A stretch of 22,642 nt of DNA from JAQVXR01 sp050945755 (GTDB lineage Bacteria > Bacillota > Dehalobacteriia > Dehalobacteriales > Dehalobacteriaceae): contig JBMNTN010000031.1 of NCBI GenBank assembly GCA_050945755.1, forward strand, positions 1 to 22,642, read 5' to 3'. Under the pieces are notes generated by a model. It was given only the letters and a program-made list of their open reading frames with translations. It was not told the origin of the DNA and searched no databases. The position numbers and the translations under genes are program-made. Positions 6,611 to 13,492 of this stretch are shown here, one piece after another. Position 1 is the stretch's first letter, and every line of letters begins with the position of its first letter.

Positions 6611-6682
6611 TAAAGGGGTCAGGTTTCACTGTTTAAGAGGTTGGAAGTCTTCAAACAGTGAAACCTGACCCCTTTATTTTTT
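6611..6682. repeat. REP-like 24-bp perfect hairpin with GGGGTCAGG core (copy 2), also terminator of rpmF
   Basis: The arms at 6611-6634 and 6653-6676 are perfect reverse complements over 24 bp. Each contains GGGGTCAGG or its complement. The 18-nt loop can pair further (AAGA with TCTT). Six T follow at 6677-6682, so the element can end rpmF transcripts. It is much longer than ordinary terminators and shares its core with the elements at 5648 and 10418. Confidence 0.8.
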
Positions 6683-6715
6683 ACTATTAAATAATAACTA
6701 AAGCTTTATAAATTA

Positions 6716-6759
6716 AGCTTCCGCCTGCTTCAGAGAATTGGCGCAAGCTAATTTTTTTT
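6716..6759 (+). terminator. Intrinsic terminator upstream of fapR
   Basis: AGCTT-c-CGCC (6716-6725) pairs with GGCG-c-AAGCT (6740-6749) with one C-C mismatch, followed by eight T (6752-6759). It isolates the fapR promoter from rpmF read-through. Confidence 0.7.
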
Positions 6760-6767
6760 ATTATTTC

Positions 6768-6796
6768 TTGCATAAAGATGGGAAATTAGTTATAAT
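6768..6796 (+). promoter_or_regulatory. Sigma-A promoter of the fapR-fab operon
   Basis: TTGCAT (6768-6773), 17 nt, then a perfect TATAAT (6791-6796) lies 46 nt before the fapR GTG. The expected transcription start, near 6803, lies just before the FapR-type operator. Confidence 0.85.
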
Positions 6797-6811
6797 GATT
6801 ACGATCAGATA

Positions 6812-6828
6812 ATATTACTAGGTAATAT
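6812..6828. promoter_or_regulatory. FapR operator
   Basis: ATATTAC-TAG-GTAATAT is a perfect 7-bp inverted repeat with a 3-nt centre, 17 bp in all. The known FapR site is also a 17-bp inverted repeat, remembered as TTAGTACCTGGTACTAA; 11 of 17 bases agree. It lies 15-31 nt downstream of the -10 hexamer, where bound FapR would block initiation or early elongation. Autoregulation of the fapR operon by such a site is known in Bacillus. Confidence 0.75.
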
Positions 6829-6842
6829 AACCAGGTGATTAT

Positions 6843-7424
6843 GTGATAAAAGTTAAATATAAGAGCCGGGCGGAGCGGCAAGAAATTTTAAAAAATTATA
6901 TAGGTGACCATCCTTTCGTCACCGATGAAGAGCTATCCCGGTATTTGGGTGTGAGCATCCCTACCATTCGTCTTGACCGGCAGATTTTGGGCATCCCGGA
7001 AGCGCGGGAACGGGTTAAAAATATGGCGCTTGATGCTTTACACAATCCTACTGCTTTGGCTGCGCACGAAATTGTCGGAGAGATTATTGATCTGGAATTA
7101 AATGAAAGAGGCATTTCCGTTCTACAAATTAACGAAAATATGGTTTTGGAGAAGACAAAAATTGCCCGAGGGCATCATCTTTTTGCTCAGGCAAATTCTT
7201 TGGCGGTAGCGGTAATTGATGCCAACGTGGTACTTACCGGTAGTGCGCGCTTGCGCTATAAACGGCCGGTTTATTTACAGGAACGCATTACAGCGGAAGC
7301 GACGGTCAAAGCCCGGCGGGGAACGACCCTTTTAGTATCCGTTCATTCCAAGGTGGAAGAGGAAATAGTCTTTAAAGCACAAATAGTCTTGTCTGTTCAG
7401 GATAGCAAGTTTAATAAGGATTGA
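6843..7424 (+). CDS. fapR: Transcription factor FapR
   Basis: FapR represses fatty-acid and phospholipid synthesis genes and is released by malonyl-CoA. The 193-residue product has an N-terminal DeoR-type helix-turn-helix (about 27-50, TDEELSRYLGVSIPTIRLDR), a linker helix, and a C-terminal hot-dog (thioesterase-like) domain (about 75-185). The ligand-pocket segment IARGHHLFAQANSLA (108-122) is intact, including R109. The GTG at 6843 follows AGGTGA (6833-6838). It is the first gene of the operon and is followed 12 nt later by plsX, as in Bacillus. The palindrome just upstream is its likely autoregulatory site. Confidence 0.95.
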   Translation: MIKVKYKSRAERQEILKNYIGDHPFVTDEELSRYLGVSIPTIRLDRQILGIPEARERVKNMALDALHNPTALAAHEIVGEIIDLELNERGISVLQINENMVLEKTKIARGHHLFAQANSLAVAVIDANVVLTGSARLRYKRPVYLQERITAEATVKARRGTTLLVSVHSKVEEEIVFKAQIVLSVQDSKFNKD

Positions 7425-7436
7425 GGAGGCGTCGTT

Positions 7437-8426
7437 GTGAAAATTGCAGTTGATGCCATGGGGGGTGACAATGCACCCCGGGAAATAATTCTGGGAACAG
7501 TTGCTGCCGCACAGGCCATGCCTGAGATTGAGTATATCCTGGTAGGAAAAGAAGAATTAATTAAAGAGGGGTTTCCCAGCCTGCCTAAAAATATTAGTGT
7601 CATTCATGCTGAACAAGTGATGGCGATGGATGAATCAGTAGAATCCTTGAGGAAAAAAAGGGATTCCTCCATTTGGGTAGCGACGAAATTGGTCAAGGAA
7701 AAACAGGCTGATGCTGTGGTGTCTGCAGGCAGTACCGCAGCCCAAATGGCCTCTGCTCTTTTGCAGTTCGGTCGGATAAAAGGCATTGACCGACCGGCGA
7801 TTGCCACCATTTATCCCACTCTTCAGGGCGGCAAGGTTATTCTTGATGTGGGGGCCAATACCAATGTTCGCCCGGAACAGTTAGTTCAGTTTGCCATTAT
7901 GGGAAAAACTTATGCAGAAATGATCCTGGGGATCAAAAAACCCAGAGTGGCTCTCCTTTCCAACGGGACAGAAGAAGGTAAAGGAAATGAGCTGACAGTA
8001 GAAGCTCACCAACTTCTTAAGTCAGCGCCGGTTAATTTTATCGGTAATATTGAGGGCCGGGATATTCCGGCGGGTAGATATGATGTTGTCGTTTGTGATG
8101 GGTTCGTCGGTAATGTTGTCATAAAAATTTCCGAAGGATTAGGCGGAGCCTTATTTTCTCTTCTAAAGCAGGAATTTAAACGTAACCTGCGTACAAAATT
8201 GGGAGCTGCTTTAGTACTACCGGGTCTCAAGAACCTAAAAAAAATGATGGATTATGCTGAATATGGGGGTGCACCTTTGCTTGGCGTCAAAGGAGTCAGT
8301 ATCATCTGCCACGGCAGTTCAGGAGAACGGGCAATAAAGAATGCACTGCGGGTGGCTAGGGACTGTGTCACCGGACAGTTCATTACCCGAATAGAAGAAT
8401 CAATTAATGGGGAAGGTGGAAGGTAA
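7437..8426 (+). CDS. plsX: Phosphate acyltransferase PlsX
   Basis: PlsX converts long-chain acyl-ACP and phosphate to acyl phosphate, the acyl donor for PlsY in phosphatidic acid synthesis. It is peripheral to the inner face of the membrane. The 329-residue product opens with the family signature KIAVDAMGGDNAP (2-14) and has SAGSTAAQMASALLQFGRIKG (about 96-116) and ILDVGANTNVRPEQLVQFA (about 135-153). Length is normal. The GTG at 7437 follows GAGGAGG (7423-7429), which overlaps the fapR stop, so translation is probably coupled. fabH begins 3 nt after its stop. It is expected to be under FapR control. Confidence 0.97.
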   Translation: MKIAVDAMGGDNAPREIILGTVAAAQAMPEIEYILVGKEELIKEGFPSLPKNISVIHAEQVMAMDESVESLRKKRDSSIWVATKLVKEKQADAVVSAGSTAAQMASALLQFGRIKGIDRPAIATIYPTLQGGKVILDVGANTNVRPEQLVQFAIMGKTYAEMILGIKKPRVALLSNGTEEGKGNELTVEAHQLLKSAPVNFIGNIEGRDIPAGRYDVVVCDGFVGNVVIKISEGLGGALFSLLKQEFKRNLRTKLGAALVLPGLKNLKKMMDYAEYGGAPLLGVKGVSIICHGSSGERAIKNALRVARDCVTGQFITRIEESINGEGGR

Positions 8427-8429
8427 TTG

Positions 8430-9425
8430 ATGGAAACAAGGTCCGCGGGTATTGTGGGACTGGGTTCATATCTGCCAAAAAAGATCCTCACCAATGAGGA
8501 TCTAGAAAAAATGGTGGAAACTAATGATGAGTGGATTAAGACTCGGACCGGAATTTCCCAAAGACGGATTGCTGCAGAGGATGAGACAACATCTGACTTG
8601 GCATTTCATGCAGCCAAAGCGGCATTAAAGGACGCGGGAATTTCAGCGGAAGAGTTAGATTTAATAATTGTGGCTTCAGCTTCCCCGGATATGTTGTTTC
8701 CGGCTACTTCTTGCATGCTTCAGGAAAAGCTGGGGATTCGCGGTAAGCCTTCTTTTGATTTGGAGGCAGCCTGTACCGGATTTATTTACGGCTTGGCAAC
8801 CGGGGCTCAGTTTATTGGCACCGGGCTTTATCATAATATTCTGGTTGTTGGCGCTGAGACATTGAGCCGCATTATTAATTGGAAAGACAGGAACACTTGT
8901 GTTCTTTTTGGAGATGGCGCCGGGGCGGCGGTTCTCCAGCCGGTTGCAAAGGATCAGGGAATTTTGTCAATTCACTTAGGAGCGGATGGTGCCGGAGGAG
9001 ATTTATTAAAAGTGCCGGCGGGGGGAGCGAGTCTCCCGGCCAGTTTAGATACAGTGCACCAGGGACTTCACTATATGCAGATGCAGGGAAGTGAAGTGTT
9101 TAAATTTGCGGTCCGGGTGATGGGAGAAGCAGCGGAACAAAGCTTAATAAAGGCAGGTCTATCCAAAGAGGACGTTGCCTTGGTGATCCCTCATCAGGCA
9201 AATGTGCGTATTATCAATGCGGCGATGCGCCGGTTGCATTTACCTATGGAAAAAGCATATCTCAATCTTGAACGCTATGGAAACATGTCCAGTGCCTCGA
9301 TCCCGGTAGCTTTGGATGAGGCTTACCGGGAAAAAAGAATTAAACAGGGAGATGTGATTGTGATGGTAGGCTTCGGCGCTGGGTTAACTTGGGGCTCAAT
9401 GGTAATGAAATGGTGCAAGCAGTGA
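8430..9425 (+). CDS. fabH: 3-oxoacyl-ACP synthase III (KASIII)
   Basis: FabH starts fatty-acid chains by condensing acetyl-CoA or a branched acyl-CoA with malonyl-ACP. The 331-residue product has the Cys-His-Asn triad: C115 in EAACTGF, H255 in IPHQAN and N285 in YGNMSSAS. The C-terminal VGFGAGLTWGS is also typical. ATG at 8430 is chosen; a TTG immediately before it (8427) is in frame but less likely. The ribosome site GGAAGG lies inside the end of plsX. Whether it prefers branched primers cannot be read from the sequence with confidence. Confidence 0.96.
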   Translation: METRSAGIVGLGSYLPKKILTNEDLEKMVETNDEWIKTRTGISQRRIAAEDETTSDLAFHAAKAALKDAGISAEELDLIIVASASPDMLFPATSCMLQEKLGIRGKPSFDLEAACTGFIYGLATGAQFIGTGLYHNILVVGAETLSRIINWKDRNTCVLFGDGAGAAVLQPVAKDQGILSIHLGADGAGGDLLKVPAGGASLPASLDTVHQGLHYMQMQGSEVFKFAVRVMGEAAEQSLIKAGLSKEDVALVIPHQANVRIINAAMRRLHLPMEKAYLNLERYGNMSSASIPVALDEAYREKRIKQGDVIVMVGFGAGLTWGSMVMKWCKQ

Positions 9426-9441
9426 ATGCTGGAGGTGGAAC

Positions 9442-10377
9442 ATGCTGGAAACGGAAATTTGCCGTCTTTTGGGCATTAAATATCCGGTAATTCAGGGCGG
9501 GATGGCCTGGGTTGCTACCGCAGAATTGGCAGGAGCGGTTTCAAAAGCCGGAGGTTTGGGTATAATTGGGGCAGGAAACGCTCCCCCAGAGGTAGTCCGG
9601 GAGGAGATTCGCAAAGCAAAGGTGATTACTGACCGCCCATTTGGGGTAAATATCTATTACCTGTCACCCTATGTAGAGGAAATTATTCAAGTAATAATTG
9701 AGGAAAAAGTACCGGTAGTAACAACCGGAGCGGGTAATCCGGGGAAACATATCCCCCAATTGAAAAGAGTCGGCACCAAGGTGATTCCGGTGGTTTCCTC
9801 TGCCCTTTTGGCCCGGCGCCTGCAACGTTCCGGGGCAGATGCTTTTATTGCTGAGGGGATGGAATGCGGCGGTCATGTGGGTGATATCACAACGATGGTG
9901 CTGGTTTCCCAGGTGGTTGATGCTGTCCATGTACCGGTGATTGCAGCTGGGGGAATTTACGGGGGGAAGGGTCTCGTTGCCTCGTTGGCACTGGGGGCTT
10001 CCGGGGTACAGTTGGGCACTCGTTTTATATGTGCGACAGAATGTACAGTCCATGAAAATTATAAGCAGGCGATTATCGACGCAAAAGACCGGGACACGGT
10101 ACTCACAGGATATCATGGACATTATGTCAGGGTACTTAAAAACCGGTTGACCAAAGAATACGAGTCATTAGTCTGCCGGGGAGCATCGGCAGAGGAGTTG
10201 GAACGACTGGGGATGGGCCGGCTGAGAGCCGCTGCTGTTGACGGGGATGTGGCAATGGGTTCTGTGATGGCCGGTCAGGTTGCCGGATTAGTAAAAAAAA
10301 TTCAGCCTGCTGAGGAAATTATTACAGAAATTATCTCAGAAGCGAAAGAGATTTTACAAAAATTCCAGGACGTTTAA
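9442..10377 (+). CDS. fabK: Enoyl-ACP reductase II (FMN-dependent FabK)
   Basis: FabK performs the last reduction of each elongation cycle, reducing enoyl-ACP with NAD(P)H through FMN. It is unrelated to FabI and is resistant to triclosan. The 311-residue TIM-barrel product has PVIQGGMAW (15-23), the catalytic-histidine loop AEGMECGGHVG with H145 (matching the pneumococcal catalytic His), the phosphate-binding AAGGIYGGKG and GASGVQLGTRF. The ATG at 9442 follows GGAGGTGG by 4 nt. It sits between fabH and fabD. With a second flavoprotein of the same fold in this operon, this copy is the better candidate for the true reductase, since it keeps the FabK-like TRFICATEC and post-barrel region. Confidence 0.93.
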   Translation: MLETEICRLLGIKYPVIQGGMAWVATAELAGAVSKAGGLGIIGAGNAPPEVVREEIRKAKVITDRPFGVNIYYLSPYVEEIIQVIIEEKVPVVTTGAGNPGKHIPQLKRVGTKVIPVVSSALLARRLQRSGADAFIAEGMECGGHVGDITTMVLVSQVVDAVHVPVIAAGGIYGGKGLVASLALGASGVQLGTRFICATECTVHENYKQAIIDAKDRDTVLTGYHGHYVRVLKNRLTKEYESLVCRGASAEELERLGMGRLRAAAVDGDVAMGSVMAGQVAGLVKKIQPAEEIITEIISEAKEILQKFQDV

Positions 10378-10417
10378 TTTTAGACATTGTTTCCGATTAA
10401 AATGGAAAGGGGTGTAT

Positions 10418-10432
10418 GGGGTCAGGCTCTGC
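10418..10432 (+). repeat. Solitary REP-like half element (copy 3) between fabK and fabD
   Basis: GGGGTCAGGCTCTGC shares its first nine bases with the arm of copy 2 at 6615-6623 but has no distant complementary arm here. A small hairpin AAAAGC-cctt-GCTTTT follows at 10439-10454. The gap 10378-10483 is the largest inside the fapR-fabG block, which suggests an inserted remnant. Confidence 0.5.
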
Positions 10433-10483
10433 TATTTGAAAAGCCCTTGCTTTTACTCATAGCCGGCCGAACCCAAGAGGTAA

Positions 10484-11425
10484 ATGGGTAAATTGGCATT
10501 TGTCTTTCCCGGACAGGGTTCCCAATATGTTGGGATGGGAAAAGAGTTGGCAGAGGCCTTTCCCGAAGCGAAAGCTGCTTTTGAGGAAGCAGACCGGATA
10601 CTGGGGTTTTCTCTCACCGGTCTTTGCTGGGAAGGCCCGGAAGAAGATTTAAAAAAAACATATAATACTCAACCGGCGATTCTTACCACAAGTATTGCCT
10701 GTTGGCGTGTCCTTGACAAGCTGGGTGTGGTTCCCGATTTTGTTGCCGGGCACAGCCTAGGTGAGTACTCTGCTCTGGTAGCGGCGGGAGCGATGGAGCT
10801 TAAGGAGGCTATACGGCTTGTCAGGTTCAGGGGAGAGTCGATGGAACAGGCGGTTCCCTTTGGCGAAGGGACAATGGCAGCAGTACTTGGCATGTCGGAA
10901 GAACAGATTAAAGAACTTTGTACCCGGGCACAGGAAGTTGGGATTGTAGAACCTGCCAATTTTAATTGCCCCGGTCAGGTGGTAATTGCCGGGACTACCC
11001 CTGCCATAAAAAAAGCCATTGAGCTTGCCAAGGAAATGGGGGCAAAAAGGTCAATCATGCTCCCGGTGGGCGGCCCCTTTCATTCCAGTTTAATGGAACC
11101 GGCTAGAAGGGCGATGGCAGAGAGGTTGGCCTCAGCAAATATAGTTGACGGCAGGATTCCCGTTGTGGCCAATGTTAACGGAAGAACAGTGCAAGGTCAA
11201 AGCGAAATAATTGATGCTTTAGTAAACCAAGTGACAAGTCCTGTGCTCTGGGAGCAGTCGATCCGAAACTTGGCTCTTGCCGGTGTGGACACTTTTATTG
11301 AGGTGGGTCCGGGTAAAGTGCTTTCAGGTCTCATTAAAAAAACGGTGAAAGATGTAAAAATTATAAATATTGAGGATCCTGTTTCCGCCGAAAAGGCTAT
11401 TGCACAATTAAAGGAGTGTAGCTAA
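10484..11425 (+). CDS. fabD: Malonyl-CoA:ACP transacylase
   Basis: FabD transfers malonyl groups from CoA to acyl carrier protein. The 313-residue product has the oxyanion loop FPGQGSQ (8-14), the nucleophile S91 in GHSLGE, R116 in VRFRGE, which binds the malonyl carboxylate, and the catalytic H200 in GPFHSSLM. The ATG at 10484 follows AAGAGG (10475-10480). Length is normal. It is separated from fabK by about 106 nt carrying a REP-like remnant, but no terminator with a T run is seen there, so the operon probably continues. fabG starts 1 nt after its stop. Confidence 0.97.
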   Translation: MGKLAFVFPGQGSQYVGMGKELAEAFPEAKAAFEEADRILGFSLTGLCWEGPEEDLKKTYNTQPAILTTSIACWRVLDKLGVVPDFVAGHSLGEYSALVAAGAMELKEAIRLVRFRGESMEQAVPFGEGTMAAVLGMSEEQIKELCTRAQEVGIVEPANFNCPGQVVIAGTTPAIKKAIELAKEMGAKRSIMLPVGGPFHSSLMEPARRAMAERLASANIVDGRIPVVANVNGRTVQGQSEIIDALVNQVTSPVLWEQSIRNLALAGVDTFIEVGPGKVLSGLIKKTVKDVKIINIEDPVSAEKAIAQLKECS

Positions 11426-11426
11426 A

Positions 11427-12182
11427 ATGGGTTTAGAGGAAAGGGTAGCCATAATTACCGGCGGTTCCCGGGGTATTGGTCGGGCAATCGCCCGGGAATT
11501 GGCAAAGCAGGGCTGCCGGGTCGCCCTAAATTATTTTGCTGCCGGGTCAAATGAAGAAGAAGCCAGGGAAGTTGTCTCTTTAATTAAAGAAAACGGGGGA
11601 CAGGCAGAGGCTTTCGGTGCAGATGTGGTTCAGGCTCATGAGGTGGAGGCAATGACCCGCCAGGTTATTGAGCATTTTGGCAGAGTGGATATTCTGGTCA
11701 ATAATGCCGGTATTACCCGGGACAGTCTCCTCATGCGCATGAAAGAAGAAGACTGGGATCAGGTAATGGACACAAATTTAAAAGGAACGTATAATTGTGC
11801 CAAATCTGTTTTAAAATTTATGATGAAGCAGCGTTACGGCAGGATTGTAAATATTGCTTCCGTGGTAGGAATAATAGGCAATGCCGGGCAGACCAATTAT
11901 GGGGCCAGTAAAGCAGGGGTGATCGGTTTTACCAAATCTTTGGCGCGAGAAGTAGCAAGTCGTAATATTACTGTAAATGCAGTTGCACCCGGCTTTATTG
12001 AAACCTCCATGACGGGAGAATTATCCGAGGATGCCCGTCAGGTACTTTTGAGGCAAATTCCCCTGCAGAGAATGGGTACCCCGGAAGATGTAGCCCACTT
12101 AGTCGGTTTTCTCGTTTCCGATTATGCAGCCTATATCACCGGACAGACAATTGGGGTTGATGGTGGTATGGTTATGAATTAA
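11427..12182 (+). CDS. fabG: 3-oxoacyl-ACP reductase
   Basis: FabG reduces 3-oxoacyl-ACP with NADPH. The 251-residue short-chain dehydrogenase has the cofactor loop TGGSRGIG (11-18), NNAG (92-95) and the catalytic S145, Y158 and K162 (YGASK). The C-terminal GVDGGMVMN is standard for FabG. The ATG at 11427 follows AAGGAG in the fabD 3' end (11411-11416). It lies directly between fabD and acpP, the classical order, which supports FabG rather than another dehydrogenase of the same family. Confidence 0.97.
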   Translation: MGLEERVAIITGGSRGIGRAIARELAKQGCRVALNYFAAGSNEEEAREVVSLIKENGGQAEAFGADVVQAHEVEAMTRQVIEHFGRVDILVNNAGITRDSLLMRMKEEDWDQVMDTNLKGTYNCAKSVLKFMMKQRYGRIVNIASVVGIIGNAGQTNYGASKAGVIGFTKSLAREVASRNITVNAVAPGFIETSMTGELSEDARQVLLRQIPLQRMGTPEDVAHLVGFLVSDYAAYITGQTIGVDGGMVMN

Positions 12183-12217
12183 ATATTTAGGGAAAGATTT
12201 TGAAAGGGGGTGATGAT

Positions 12218-12454
12218 GTGGCAGTATTTGATAAAGTCAAACGGATCGTTGTTGATCAACTTGGGATAGATAATAAAGATGAAGTCACCATGACAACTTC
12301 ATTTCAAGATTTAAACGCGGACTCCTTGGATGTTGTCGAATTGATTATGGCATTGGAAGAGGAATTTGATATTGAGATTCCGGATGAAGATGCTGAGAAG
12401 CTAACTACCGTTGGCAATGCCGTAGAGTACATTAAGGAGAAACAGAAAGCCTAG
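12218..12454 (+). CDS. acpP: Acyl carrier protein
   Basis: AcpP carries growing acyl chains on a phosphopantetheine arm. The 78-residue acidic product has the attachment serine S36 in NADSLDVVELIMALEEEF. The start is GTG at 12218, because the ribosome site (GGGGGTGA, 12206-12213) lies just before it. An in-frame TTG at 12200 would add six residues and would start upstream of that site. A good intrinsic terminator follows the stop by 10 nt, so acpP may be the last gene of a shorter, abundant transcript, as fits the large amount of ACP a cell needs. Confidence 0.97.
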   Translation: MAVFDKVKRIVVDQLGIDNKDEVTMTTSFQDLNADSLDVVELIMALEEEFDIEIPDEDAEKLTTVGNAVEYIKEKQKA

Positions 12455-12464
12455 GTTGACAAGT

Positions 12465-12489
12465 CCCCGTAGCCTTTACGGGGATTTTT
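12465..12489 (+). terminator. Intrinsic terminator inside the fab cluster, after acpP
   Basis: CCCCGTA (12465-12471) pairs with TACGGGG (12477-12483) around a 5-nt loop, followed by A and five T (12485-12489). It divides the cluster into fapR-acpP and the flavoprotein-fabF pair. No convincing promoter was found between it and the next gene, so read-through probably feeds fabF. Confidence 0.85.
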
Positions 12490-12523
12490 CAAAATATAAG
12501 GTTTGACAGATTTGGAGGAAGAA

Positions 12524-13492
12524 ATGCAATTACCTGCATTGAAAATTGATAAACTGGTTGCCAAAATCCCGATCATTCAAGGGGGAATGGCAGTACGCAT
12601 TTCAACTTCGCGCCTTGCGGCGGCAGTGGCCAACGAAGGAGGAATTGGTGTAATTGCCGCTACTGGTATGTCTCCGGAAGAATTAGCGAGAGAGATCCGG
12701 GCGGCACGGCAGATGACTTCGGGAATTATCGGCATTAATATTATGTTCGCTGTCCGGGATTTTGCTCTATTATTGAAAGCCGCTATTCAGGAAAGGATCG
12801 ATTTGATTATTTCCGGTGCGGGTTTCTCCCGGGACATGTTTAAGTGGGGTAAGGAATCCGCAACGCCCATTGTTCCCATTGTTTCCTCCGCGAAGCTTGC
12901 TGTGACTGCGGAAAAACTGGGGGCGGCGGCTGTGATTGTGGAAGGTAAAGAAGCGGGAGGCCATTTGGGGACGGACCGGTCGGTGCAAGAAATTGTTCCT
13001 GAGGTAGTAGATCAAGTGAGGATTCCGGTGATTGCTGCCGGGGGAATCATCGATGGCAAAGACATTATTGAGGCATTTTCTTGGGGCGCCAATGGTGTTC
13101 AGATGGGAACCCGATTTGCGGCAAGTTTTGAGTCGGGGGCTCCTGAGGCTTTTAAGGAGATGTATCTGAGGGCAACTCCGGAAGATGTGATTCTCATTAA
13201 CAGCCCGGTGGGAATGCCTGGCAGAGGATTGAAAAATAAATTTACGGAACGCCTGTTTAATAATGAAGACATGAGACCATCCCAATGTGACAGTTGTTTA
13301 AAAAAATGCGGGAAATACTATTGTATTTTGGATGCTTTAAATAACGCTCAGCAGGGAAATGTGGATGAGGGTGTTGTGTTTTCCGGCGAACACGTGGATC
13401 GGATCAAAGAAATTTTATCAGTGAAAGAGATTTTTACAAGAATCAAGAACCAAATTGCCGGTTTTCCGGTGGAGGAGGAAAGAATAATTTGA
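12524..13492 (+). CDS. FabK/nitronate monooxygenase-family flavoprotein with C-terminal cysteine cluster
   Basis: This is a TIM-barrel FMN protein of the nitronate monooxygenase/FabK family, 322 residues from the ATG at 12524, which has GGAGG five nt upstream. An in-frame TTG at 12503 is less likely. Family features are IPIIQGGMAVR (16-26), EAGGHLG with H147, AAGGIIDGKD and GANGVQMGTRF. Unlike the fabK product at 9442, it carries C255, C258, C262 and C267 (CX2CX3CX4C) after the barrel, a likely metal or Fe-S site. Similar cysteine motifs are remembered in clostridial proteins annotated as nitronate monooxygenase. Its stop overlaps the fabF start by 4 nt. It may be a second enoyl reductase, a nitronate oxidase, or another flavin reductase acting on lipid intermediates; the sequence does not decide. 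Confidence 0.85.
   Translation: MQLPALKIDKLVAKIPIIQGGMAVRISTSRLAAAVANEGGIGVIAATGMSPEELAREIRAARQMTSGIIGINIMFAVRDFALLLKAAIQERIDLIISGAGFSRDMFKWGKESATPIVPIVSSAKLAVTAEKLGAAAVIVEGKEAGGHLGTDRSVQEIVPEVVDQVRIPVIAAGGIIDGKDIIEAFSWGANGVQMGTRFAASFESGAPEAFKEMYLRATPEDVILINSPVGMPGRGLKNKFTERLFNNEDMRPSQCDSCLKKCGKYYCILDALNNAQQGNVDEGVVFSGEHVDRIKEILSVKEIFTRIKNQIAGFPVEEERII

Noticed and set aside
9664..10122. A 152-codon minus-strand frame inside fabK, and a similar one at 12770-13285 inside the paralogue
   Set aside because: They are antisense shadows of well-supported genes, rich in His, Cys and Pro, with no family resemblance.
12456..12508. Two TTGACA strings after acpP as -35 boxes
   Set aside because: No acceptable -10 lies 16-18 nt downstream; the second would place the -10 inside the next coding region.
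12503..12523. Upstream TTG start for the second FabK-like gene
   Set aside because: The ATG at 12524 has GGAGG at the ideal distance; the TTG has none.
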